A stretch of 64,000 bases of DNA, from the NCBI GenBank assembly GCA_051453625.1, contig JBOZIK010000001.1, positions 74,991,050 through 75,055,049 of the forward strand, given 5' to 3'. The DNA comes from Welwitschia mirabilis (taxonomy: Eukaryota; Gnetophyta; Gnetopsida; Welwitschiales). Positions within the stretch are counted from its first letter, which is position 1. Each line of letters starts with the position of its first letter. Of this stretch, positions 13,701 through 25,011 are shown in pieces. The position numbers and the translations under genes were made by a program. The notes beneath the pieces were generated by a model. That model was not told the DNA's origin. It made no database searches and saw only the letters and a program-made list of their open reading frames with translations.

Positions 13701-14019
13701 TATTAAAGGCAAACCTACTAGGTGGAAATACTATCTTTATTTGGTTGAATATGATAACAATCAAGGATTTCCATTAAGTACTCTTTAGTTGAAGCCATGT
13801 CTGGTAGAAAGTATGAAACAGTAACTAGTTAAAGAAATTTCATTTAAAGAGAAAAAATTAGTAACATAAAATTCAAATAATAGATAAAACCATCCAAAAG
13901 ATCCTAAAGGAATTAAAAGAGGACCAAGATAAGTACAAAAGGTACTTTAATGAAAACTACTGCCATTAAATTTTCCAAATTAGTGATTAGATATTAGGAA
14001 AATATCATAAGTTTCTTCT

Positions 14020-14350
14020 CAATTCTATGAATCCTTTTTTGTTGCATAAGGAGTTGGTAAATAATCCTACAAATGTAACCTCCTTATTGAATGATCTTGT
14101 ATTATGTCATCCTTCTCAAATGATTTTATTCAATAAAGTTTAAAAACTATGTAATTAATTGAAGAAAATCCTAGTAAGATATAATTTCACTTTTACTATC
14201 AAATCTATTAGAGTTAAAGATAAGAGAGAAAAGAAATTAAGAGGAAAAATTGTTAAGGAAGTATTAATTAAATGATATTATTGAGATAAATAGAGTTCAA
14301 AAAATGAAGTATTTATATGATAAATTTATCCAAAAATGTTCTCAAATGAA
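14020..14350 (+). pseudogene. Element 1 chromodomain-like tail
   Basis: NSMNPFLL and LCHPSQM match the GPF...HPVFHVSQL block, and KLRGKIVKEVLIKWYY with NEVFI and YPKMF match the chromodomain-like end of chromovirus integrases (VKVxW...ATWE...YPxLF). A second copy lies at 15330-15660 because of the gap at 15020-15119. Confidence 0.6.
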
Positions 14351-14476
14351 TATAAATCCTAAATTATTTTAAAATATTAAACTAAAATAGAAGGCAAATG
14401 AAGAATATGAGGAAGAACACATAGGCATATAAGATAAACCTTCTTAAGGACCAATCATTTAAGAATAAACATCAAT

Positions 14477-14487
14477 CTTAAAGGGGG
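14477..14487 (+). promoter_or_regulatory. Polypurine tract of element 1
   Basis: CTTAAAGGGGG lies about 130 bases after the chromodomain-like tail, the normal place for the plus-strand primer that marks the start of a 3' LTR. The same tract recurs at 15785-15795 in the gap-flanking copy. The LTR start after it could not be fixed. Confidence 0.5.
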
Positions 14488-16328
14488 TCTATCATGATTT
14501 ATTTTATAGAAGAAAAATAATATCTAGTTTTATATTATTAATTATAGTTGTTATGCTTGTTAAGAAAATGTAAACAACCTTTCAAGGGATGTAATCATTG
14601 TGGAACTAATTGTACCTAATAATAAAATAGTTATGACTCTTATGAAACATCATGATAACCTTTTACCATTGTTGACGCAATTTTAAGGAAATAATAAAGG
14701 TAATACATTTGATTTAAAAAAGTGGATTAAGTCTTTGACAAGTTATCTTAACCTCCTCACTACTTCCATAAACCACACCTTAAAGTTAATATGATTTGGT
14801 TAGTTCACTATCTAATGTATTTTGTTTAACATGGGAAGATGTTATTTTAGCTTTTGTGGATAAAGAATGGATTTATTTTTAATTAAATTACTAAATTCTT
14901 TCAATTATTTCTAGATTCCCACTTCATTATTAAAGTTTTTATGTTAAATATTCAAATTTCAGTAATGATAATTCATTAAACGAATTTGAATAATTAGAAT
15001 TTCCATCAAGGAATATGATNNNNNNNNNNNNNNNNNNNNNNNNNNNNNNNNNNNNNNNNNNNNNNNNNNNNNNNNNNNNNNNNNNNNNNNNNNNNNNNNN
15101 NNNNNNNNNNNNNNNNNNNAGTATGTAATAGTAACTAGTTAAAGAAATTTCATTTAAAGAGAAAAATTAGTAAAATAAAATTCAAATAATAGATAAAACC
15201 ACCAAAAAGATCCTAAAGGAATTACAAGAGGACCAATATAAGTACAAAAGTTACTTTAATGAAAACTAGTGCCATTGAATTTTCCAAATTAGTGATTAGA
15301 TATTAGGAAAATATCATAATTTTCTTCTCAATTCTATGAATCCTTCTTTGTTGCATAAGGATTTGGTAAGTAATACTAAAAATGTAACCTCCTTATTGAA
15401 TGATCTTGTATTATGTCATCCTTCTCAAATGATTTTATTTAATAAAGTTTAATAACTATATAATTAATTGAAGAAAATCCCAGTAAGATATAATTTCACT
15501 ATTACTATCAAATCTATTAGAGTTAAAGATAAGAGAGAAAAGAAATTAAGAGGAAAAATTATTAAGGAAGTATTGATTAAATGATCTTATTGAGACAAAT
15601 ACAGTTCAAAAAATGAAGTATTTATATGATAAATTTATCCAAAAATGTTTTCAAATGAATATGAATCCTAAATTATTTTAAAATATTAAACTAAAGTAGA
15701 AGGAAAATGAAGAATATGAGGAAGAACAGGTAGGCATATAAGATAACCTTCTTAAGGACCAACCATTTATGAATAAACATCAATCTTAAAGGGGGTCTAT
15801 CATGATTTATTTTATAGGAGAAAAATAATATCTGGTTTTATATTATTAATTATAGTTGTTATGCTTGTTAAGAGAATGTAAACAACCTTTCAAGGGATGT
15901 AATCCTTGTGGAACTAATTGTACCTAATAATAAAATAGTTACGACTCTTATGAAACATCCCGGTAACCTTTCACCATTGTTGACACAATTTTAAGGGAAT
16001 AATAAAGGTAATACATGTGATTTAAACAAGTGTATTAAGTCTTTGACAAGTTATCTTGACCTCCTCACTACTTCCATAAATGACACCTTAAAGTTAATAT
16101 GATTTGGTTAGTTCACTATCTAAGGTATTTTCTTTAACATGGGAAGATGTTATTTTAGCTTTTGTGGATAACGCATGAATTTATTTTTAATTTAATTACT
16201 AAATATTTTCAATTATTTCTAGATTCCCACTTCATTATTAAAGTTTTTATGTTAAATATTCCAATTTTGGTAATGATAATTCATTAAATGAATTTGAATC
16301 ATTAGAATTTGCATCATGGAATATTATT

Positions 16329-17080
16329 TTTATGTCATGAAATCTTAATAATGTGGCTGTACAATATTTATTTATTTAGTTTATTATAATATATGTAATA
16401 GATTAGTAGTCACATATTAATGTACAACTTCCTAAAAACTAATGACATTGAACTTCTCTCATACAATGTTTAAGATTACCTTAGTGTTTTTCCCATTGTT
16501 TGGTTTAAGATTTTTCTATGCTAAATGGTTTTGAAAGATCTTGATTCTAGTGTTAAAAACGATGACTTAGGTAAAGATATTTTAGTTTTTCATAGTTGTA
16601 ATTTAGCTATTTTTTAATAATTTTCTAATTTGTTTTGATTATTTTTAACAAGGATTCTTTTATCTTACTAGCAAATGTTTAAACTGAAGGTATCATAATA
16701 ATAAGATGATATTAAATGTTACATATTAATCAATATAATGATTTATTTTTATGGATTAAAAAATTAAGTTTATCTACAATTAGGAGATTAGTAATGTTTG
16801 GGGTAAAATATTATGATAGAACTCCAATCTTATGTTGTAATGTTTTAAAGGAAGATAAGCCCCTGTAATTATTTATAGTTTATAACTAAAATAAAAATAT
16901 AAAGTAATGCCTATAAATAAATACAAAGGAAACTAAGAGAAGTAATTAAATTCAAGACTTGATTTACTATTTTAAGTTAACCTAAGTTAAACCCCTAATT
17001 CTATTTAAAGGATAGGGATTCTTAGAAATGATAAAGCTACAAGTTTAGTTGCATAATAAATAATAAACTATTTTTGTTTA
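16329..17080. other. AT-rich stretch, probably after element 1; no gene seen
   Basis: A short conserved-looking reading (DLDSSVKNDDLGKDI, about 16540-16585, + strand) stands out, but I cannot link it to a family. The rest shows no coding, RNA or repeat structure that I can support. It may include the unresolved 3' LTR of element 1. Confidence 0.35.
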
Positions 17081-17364
17081 TGTAACACCCCAACTTTAAT
17101 TACCCTAATTAACCATTTTTTTTTTGTATTCGTTATTAACTATCATGCACAACGGAACCTAGGATCAAATCCTATTTAGACTCTATTAACANNNNNNNNN
17201 NNNNNNNNNNNNNNNNNNNNNNNNNNNNNNNNNNNNNNNNNNNNNNNNNNNNNNNNNNNNNNNNNNNNNNNNNNNNNNNNNNNNNNNNNNNAAATTGATA
17301 TCAAAATGTTTTACATAGTTTAGAAACCCTATTAATTAAAGCTTACAAAATGTGGGTTATAACA
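17081..17364. mobile_element. Short LTR (solo or gap-truncated element) with 5-bp target duplication
   Basis: It begins TGTAACACCCCAAC, a common start of plant Ty3/gypsy LTRs, and ends GGGTTATAACA, so it has TG...CA ends. GTTTA stands directly on both sides (17076-17080 and 17365-17369). A 100-N gap at 17192-17291 lies inside, so it is either a solo LTR or a whole element whose interior was lost in assembly. No flanking repeat was found at this gap. Confidence 0.6.
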
Positions 17365-17369
17365 GTTTA

Positions 17370-18883
17370 TTAATATTTCTTTATACCTATAAGGATTCCA
17401 CCATGTAAATATCCATGCCTAATGGATTTTTTTATGGACTTTTCATATTTTGTTATTATTTTTTTGTTTTTAATGTGTTTAAATATTAATTTATCATAAT
17501 AAAAACACAAATATTAAATAATATGAAATGCATTAAAGTAATATAATATTAGAAAAAACATAATAATTAAGCTTTTACAAAATACATCTCAATTTCATTG
17601 AAGAAAAACATATAGAAATTAAAACAAAAATCAAGATTATATTTAGACTTTATACTTCCCATTATGAAGACTTGGTTTTTTTTTTAGTAGTAACACATAA
17701 TTTTATAATTTTTGATAAAAGACATAAAAACAACATTTAATGAATTTGTAACATGAAAATAAGAGAGTTTATAAAATATATTAGGATTATGTGCATTTAA
17801 CATGAATTTTTTTTTGCATTATAAATCATTTACAATATGATGCATGATGCATAATTGCTAGTTATTATCAATTTCTTTAATTTTTAATGTCTTTGTTTAG
17901 TTCTCTCTTTGTTTATTTTATAAATTCATACTCCTCTTAGATTCTCATGCCTTTATTAAATTGTGATTTCTTATTTCTCTTAAATTTTTCATAGATTAGA
18001 AATTTACTAAAGTCTTTTGTATTTACCAATTCAAGTAGATTATTGTAAGATATGTTTTTACTAATTATTGAATTATCTTTGAGGTGATGGAGTTCTTTTA
18101 AAATATTTTAAGAATTCAAAGAAATTTAAGGAATAGAAAATAATTATTCAAAGTCATAATTATGATATTTCTTTCCTTGTTTTTCTCACTTAAAACTAGT
18201 ATATTTTTTAATACTTAGTATTAAAGTAGGTTAAAAATGTCTAAATTTTTCCTACAATTTATGTCTTCCTAGAAAAGAACTATGTCATGTAAAATATTAA
18301 TATAAATACTATGTTATATGTATATATGCCTTGAATTATTGAGAATATTGGCTTAATAATGAATAATAAGCTCCCAAGGTAAATGTTAGTAGTGATAATA
18401 AAATTTAATAAAAATGGGTAAGTATCCAGTATAGTTTTTTCACAAAGATATTAGAGATAGCACAAATAGTTAAAAACACAAATAGTATAATAAATAGATT
18501 AGAATAAAATTATAAGATGTAAAAGTGTTTTGAGAAAACTTCTACTAATGAAAGTAGGTAGTGATCTAATTCTACAACTAGCTTAAATAATCTAACAAAT
18601 AACACTTAATTGAAGAATATAATCTGATTTCCTTACTTATCTTAAAGCAATGACTAGTTATGGAGCTGCAATTCATGATGACATAATCCCATTTACCACA
18701 TGAATAGTGGTGAAATCTCTATACCCCTTTATCTATTATAGCATAAGTGTAAACACAGAAAATAAGAAAGTTATGTCTAGGTCTCATTAAACACTTAATA
18801 AATACTAACAAGAATATTAGCATAAATATGTGTTCAAAAAAAATAATTAGTACTCAACATGAAAGTAGTTTCATTTAAGTATT
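17370..18883. other. Low-complexity AT-rich stretch, no gene
   Basis: Long runs of A and T with no coherent reading frame, RNA gene or LTR signature. Confidence 0.6.
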
Positions 18884-21132
18884 CATAGTACAAAATAAAT
18901 TCAACTTAAAATTTAAAAGAAAACTACAATTTTATTAAGAACAACAAAATGCCTTACATTCAAGAAAGAGCTACATCTAATAGAAACTCATTAAGCTAAT
19001 CTTAAGGCTAGCCTTACAGCTAGTCTATTCTTAAATAAATCTTAGCATAACATGGTAAGGATTCTCTACTCTAAAGTATTAAACATTTTATCAAGAATGA
19101 ATAAATAAATACAATTAAGGGGATTGGCCCTTTTTATAAAGGGATTTATGGTTGGGGTAGTTACAGCCCTTTTGCTTATAGTGGTAGGTGAGGTGGATAA
19201 GATTCTGTGCTATAACATTAGGTGAAATTTTCATCATGTGTTCGGTGAAAACTTTATCATGTAGCATATACTGAAAGCTTCATCATGTAGTACTAAGTGG
19301 AAAATCATCATGATAGTTTTAACATATGGCCTTGAGTCTAGATGTTTTCAATTGATTCTATCATCATGTGTGATGACACCATCTCCACATGTTACTGATA
19401 CAAAGTCATTTCTACTTCACAACCATATCACTGCTATGTATCTACCACATCATTACCATAAGGTTCTAGCATTGCTACCACATGTCATTGAAGATCATGA
19501 TTGATTAGGATATATTAATTAGTAAGGACCATAATTATAATTCAAATTTAAATCTATGATGAATCTATAAGGTGATTTTAGAGACACTTCCTTAGAAATA
19601 ACTGACAACTTTATACAGAGGCACTAGTGTTACTCACATTACTACATTCATCATTTTGCATAATGCTCCATTTTCCAATTAAGTACCTAAATTTACAATG
19701 GAAAAGTGCATAAATTTATAATTTATGTTGATATTAATGAAAGACATATTTTAATGATTAAAATAATTGATTCAGTATCTTTCCTAAGCTAAATTGGCCT
19801 AGAATACTTAATATAAATGTTACGTTTTACATTTTATTAGTAAATGATAGTAAATATTTGATATATATCTATATAAACATGAAGCATGGAATATTTTAAG
19901 GAGTACTTTAGAGGTACAAAATATGTTTATATTATGAAATTATAAAAATTTAGANNNNNNNNNNNNNNNNNNNNNNNNNNNNNNNNNNNNNNNNNNNNNN
20001 NNNNNNNNNNNNNNNNNNNNNNNNNNNNNNNNNNNNNNNNNNNNNNNNNNNNNNCATAGTACAAAATAAATTCAACTTAAAATTTAAAAGAAAACTACAA
20101 TTTTATTAAGAACAACAAAATGCCTTACATTTAAGAAAGAGCTACATCTAATAGAAACTCATTAAGCTAACCTTAAGGCTAGCCTTAGAGCTAGTCTATT
20201 CTTAAATAAATCTTAGCATAACATGGTAAGGATTCTCTACTCTAAAGTATTAAAAATTTTACCAAGCATGAATAAATAAATACAATTAAGGGAATTGGCC
20301 CTTTTTACAAAGGGATTTATGATTGGAGTAGTTACAGCCCTTTCGCTTATAGTGGTAGGTGAGGTGGATAAGATTCTGTGCTATAACATTAGGTGAAATT
20401 TTCATCATGTGTTTGGTGAAAACTTTATCATGTAGCATATACTGGAAGCTTCATCATGTAGTACTAAGTGGAAAATCATCATGACAGTTTTAACATATGG
20501 CCTTGAGTCTAGTTGTTTTCAATTGATTCTATCACCATGTGTGATAACACCATCTCCACATGTCACTAATATAAAGTCATTTCTACTTCACAACCATATC
20601 ACTGCTATGTGTCTACCACATCATTACTATAAGGTTCTAGCATTGCTACCACATATCATTAAACATTATGATTGACTAGGATATATTAATTAGTAAGGCC
20701 CATAATTATAATTCAAATTTAAATCTATGATAAATCTATAAGGTGATTTTAGAGACACTTCTTTAGAAATAACTGACAACTTTATATGGGGGCACTAGTG
20801 TTACTCACGTTACTACATTCATCGTTTTGCATAATGCTCCATTTTCCAATTAAGTACCTAGATTTACCATGGAAAATTGCATAAATTCATAATTTATGTT
20901 GATATTAATGAAATACATATTTTAATGATTAAAATAATTTATTCAATATCTTTCCTGAGCTAAATTGGCCTAGAATACTTAATATAAATGTTACTTTTTA
21001 CATTTTATTAGTAAATGATAGTAAATATTTGATATATATATATATATATATAAACATGAAGCATGGAATATTTTAAGGAGTACTTTAAAGGTACAAAATA
21101 TGTTTATATTATGAAATTATAAAAATTTAGAA
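18884..21132. repeat. Gap-flanking direct repeat 5 (18884-19954 and 20055-21132)
   Basis: The gap is 19955-20054. The copies are about 96% alike. A TA dinucleotide run is longer in the right copy (about 21036-21053) than in the left copy (about 19860-19875). Both copies contain a promoter-like block described separately. Confidence 0.92.
18900..19530 (-). promoter_or_regulatory. Promoter-like or LTR-like block of unknown type
   Basis: Read on the minus strand it contains CTTTATAAAAAGGG (TATA-like, about 19130-19145). About 230 bases on is a short region ending in TTAATAAAATTGTAG, as seen in LTR U3-R regions. Before the TATA there are several irregular CATCATGT repeats (19210-19320). The second copy is at 20071-20700. 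No TG...CA ends or duplication were found, so its nature is open. Confidence 0.3.
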
Positions 21133-22118
21133 GGGAGTTTAAAAATTCAATCACATTGAATCCTAAAAGTGTAGAGAATTTCACTAATAGAAATATAAAT
21201 ATTATAAATTCAATGATTATTTATCATAAAATTTTAGAAGGAAATAAAATTATTGAGAAACGTTTTGGTATTTTACCCTATAAATTTGATGTTACGAGTA
21301 CTATTCTTAAATATACCCAAGATTTTTTAAAATAATTGATCATAGAATTATTAGATTCTTGACAAAATTTTAAAGTAAAAATCAATAGGAAAATTAGAAC
21401 TACTAAACCAATTAAAAGTAATTTTAGAGAAAAATAAATATTAGACAAAAATGATTTAAGAAGGATACTAAGTAATTAGTTATTCTATATATTCTACAAA
21501 AAAAGGACCATAGTAAAGAAATGTTTTTGAGGAAATATTCTTATATCTATTATAAAAAGAAAGTTCATAATGTAGGTTTACATTTGAAACATGTATATTA
21601 TGAATGTTATAAAAAGTATAATCATGTAGAAGCTAATTTCAGTCAAAAGAAATGTAATAATATTACTAATTCTTATTAATAAGGAAAATAGCATGTATTC
21701 TGTAAGAGATGAAAGTAAAATCCCTATGAGATATAATGATAATAATATTTAATTTTTGAATATTTATAATTCTAATATTATTATAGAAAATAAGGATTTA
21801 TTGTTCTTCTCCTCCTCATCCTCCTCCTCCTCATTCTTCATCTTCTTTTATTTTAGCAAGTAGATGAGGCATAATTAAAGAAGATTATTCTTGTTCTTCC
21901 TTTTTTTCTTTAATTTTTTCTTTTGAAAGGAAGTAGAAGAGTCATAATCAAGTATGAGTATTCTTAGAAATAATAAATCTTTATGAATTGCTATGTGTGT
22001 ATATATATGTATAGTTGAAGGTAAGAAAAATATTGTTTATAATGTTTATTATTTCTTAGGCTCACTTATGATCTTCTTAGAAAAGGAGAATTAGTTAAAG
22101 AAAATATAAATTATATAA
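21133..22118. other. AT-rich stretch with CT-rich microsatellites
   Basis: No gene is recognised. Runs of TCC/TTC triplets lie at about 21806-21855 and 21890-21920. The stretch ends where the 3' LTR of element 3 begins. Confidence 0.55.
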
Positions 22119-23285
22119 TGTACTATTCATCTCTTAGGAATGCATAAATGGAATATATTTTCACTTAGTAATTAAGTCTATAATCTTTGTATGTAATACA
22201 TGCTAGTATAAGTTGACATTAAAATGTTGTAAACTAATTAAGGAAGACAAACAAGAAATTGAAATATTTATTCATTTGAAAAGAAAGACACATTATTTTT
22301 TGATGTTTAAAATAACTTGAGAGTAAAATTATTAATAAAAATAAGGAAATGATATGAATGAAATGTAATAGAAATGATCATGTAATGGAATTAAAATGCA
22401 GTGATCTAAATGTAATCATTTAACTAACAAACTAATTTGTTGTCATTGAAGTTGGCACTTATCCTCTATATAGTCATGAAATTTAATCTAGAATAGTATT
22501 AAATTAACATTAATATAAAACTTAAGGAAAATAGAAAAAGAATTAAAAAAATAGAACTTGTTTCATTACTAATTGCACTTTAAATATATCAACTTATAAA
22601 TAGTAGCTCCTCCATGAAAGAAGCATAACCAAACATAAAGGAGAACTTAATTGATAAGCTGATAGATCCCTTAGTCAAAATAATTTAATGTCATAAGCAA
22701 TAATGATGAACAAAATATGAATAAATGAAATGCCTAAAGAGGTATTTATAGGTTTAAAGTAGTGATTATAGTTGCTAAATAATTTTAATTGAGAGGCATA
22801 CCTATAACATAGATTTAGTAATAGGTTAAATGATTATCCATTGGTTATAGATGATTGTTCACCTAGGCTTTATCTAGACAAGATCAGAGGATATTATACT
22901 TAATCAATATGTAATAGTTTACTAAAATCCTACCATGTCACCCTCTTTAATTCTAGTTAAAAGTATTCATATTATTCCTTTGTTTAGAAGACTAAGACAT
23001 GTACAAAGTTAAAAATCCATTTCTTAATCTTTAAACAATTTTGATTTGGTTATTAGATTGAGGTTTGAGATTAAAAGTTCATTGATAACATCTCTAATGC
23101 ATATTTGATGATTGTGTTAACTCTATTAATTGATGTAACATAAATATGTTTACTTATGGGCACATTATATTATTAAATTTTTTTATTATATCATCAATTA
23201 TCTATGAAACATATACCAATGAAATTATAATAAATAATTCTTAAAAAACATCCACAAAGGGTTTAAAATGCTAGAAAATTATGCT
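22119..23285 (-). repeat. Element 3 3' LTR
   Basis: This stretch is similar in direct orientation to 63335-64000. Shared blocks include cacttagtaattaa near the start, a stretch with gatatgaatgaaat, tccatgaaagaa-like text, and a TATA sequence (TATTTATAGG on +, 22743-22751). It begins TGTACTATTC. The inner end near 23285 is estimated from the layout of the related LTRs. Confidence 0.55.
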
Positions 23286-23765
23286 TTTTTTATTATCCAT
23301 AATATAAAATCTTCTTTCAGTATAATTCCATAAAAAAACCTTCTAATGATCTTAAATCATACTCCACAATAATGCTAAATATCGCTTATTTCATTTTACT
23401 ACATAGCCCCACATTAAGAATTTATCATTCTTTGATAAAGCAAGTTCATAATAAGGAGCAAGAGAAATTAATAAATTAAGTATCATAAATCAAGTAACAC
23501 AATAAATTTTACTAGTGTACTATGTATATTCTCAACTTAATCCAAGTGAAGAATATGTCTAGCAGGTACTATGTAGCTAAAGGAGCCTTTATTCTAACAT
23601 GATTACCTAGATGCTTAGGTAAATAATGCTTTTAAATGTTAATTCTTACTCCTTTGGCACATAACTTACTTGTGTCTATGCATGGAGGACCTATATATTC
23701 TCGTACAATAAAAATTAAAAAAGAAACATTAAATGATGATGGTTTTTCCTACATTATTCCCTACT

Positions 23766-25011
23766 TATTGTGATGTAAATTTATAGAATTCTTAAGTCTT
23801 TTAGGAAAAAATTATAAATCACAATACTTGCAAAATACACACTCTAGTATAGATGAAAGTTAACCTAAATGTCATAATCCCATTGAAGTAACTTGGATTA
23901 AAGTTAGAGAGTTGATTTCAAGAAGTATTTTTTCTTTTTTTATCTTTAAATAATTAAAAGTAAACAACAATGTAAAATGTAATGCAAGATGAATGGAAAT
24001 GAAATGAAATGGATGAGAAGCAAAATGAAATGGATTCTAATTGAATTTTAATTCTTTTGTCAGAAGAAATAGCTCTCTATAATTCAAATCAATTAAGAAG
24101 ATTTCATAACTTGTTCCTAACTAATGTAAACTATTCCATATTCCAATTATAATATGGAAATGTAAAATTGAAATGAAATAACAATGTAAACCTAAAATAA
24201 TGAAAGTCAACCTTAACAAAGGTTACCCTTATGATTCAAATAAATTATAGAATTATCACTTGATTATAACCAACCTAAATCATAAGGGCTATAAATAGAA
24301 TTATAGTAAAAATAGAATTTGAATTAATCATAAAACTTTTACATCCACATACAACAAAGTAGCTTCTTCTTAATGGAGGATACTTAGCCCAACACTAAGG
24401 GTAGCTTCTCTCTGTAGCTAGGGGATGGACTTCTTGTCCTTTAGTCTTTCATCACAAGATAATTAAGTAAAAAAGATGGAAATAAAGATGAAGGAAAGGG
24501 AGGATATTTATAGTTTTACAATGAAGTTCTAGAAGCTTAATGCTAGAAGTCAGAGAAGAAAATCTTATATCCCAAATGAGTTGCATGACCCATCATAAAG
24601 ATAATTTATTTCCATAATAGAAGATAGCTATTGTTCTGGCTATTATGGAGATCACATAGGGGATGTCAATCTATGTTAAAAGGTCCTCCATCAACTTTAG
24701 GCCCCACTATTAACTCCATAACTTCTATTCACATTAGTAGTGTTATTGTCCTACTATTGTGGGAATGAAAGAGTGGACTACAAGCTTTCTCATCTTCAAT
24801 CTCAAAGATAAATCAGTCTTCTGCATAGTGCATTCTTCTTCAAAAGTATGAAGTTTCAAAATAAGCCTAAGAAGCCTTCAAATATGATAATGTTCTATTG
24901 ATCATCTTATCTATTCTTCATAATCATTAATATTACTTCTAAACTTATATAAGAGTCCTACAAAAGTACTCAAAATACACCATCAAATTTCTAAAAATTG
25001 GCATCACAACC
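23766..25011 (-). repeat. Element 2 3' LTR
   Basis: It matches 38823-40037 along its whole length (about 1.25 kb). Shared landmarks are gaattcttaagtc, ctctagtata, atttcaagaagtattt, cttagcccaacac, the TATA block and aaaatacaccatcaaatt. The sense TATA is CTATAAATATCC (24504-24513, minus strand), about 500 bases into the LTR. The outer TG has decayed to TA. Confidence 0.85.

Larger units (their letters stand above)
11270..14487 (+). mobile_element. Element 1: chromovirus-like Ty3/gypsy pol relic
   Basis: Decayed pol of an LTR retrotransposon in the Ty3/gypsy order: protease, reverse transcriptase, RNase H, integrase, chromodomain-like tail and polypurine tract. Every domain is broken by stops and frameshifts, so it cannot be functional. 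The tail after the integrase, including an HPSQM-like stretch and KIVKEVLIKWYY, matches the chromodomain-bearing clade (chromoviruses, Tekay/Del-like). Neither LTR was delimited, and gag was not recognised upstream. Confidence 0.82.
13810..16328. repeat. Gap-flanking direct repeat 3 (13810-15019 and 15120-16328)
   Basis: The gap is 15020-15119. Both copies hold the element 1 integrase tail, the polypurine tract and downstream sequence, about 95% alike by eye. Confidence 0.92.

Noticed and set aside
14560-15019. A second gag after the polypurine tract of element 1
   Set aside because: A weak FDLKKWIKSL reading near 14710 hints at gag, but no core WW or zinc knuckle follows and the frame breaks quickly.
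19310-20675. Paired 64-codon open frames (19310-19504 and 20481-20675)
   Set aside because: They are the same non-coding sequence seen twice across the gap at 19955-20054. The changes between them fall without codon bias, and there is no family resemblance.
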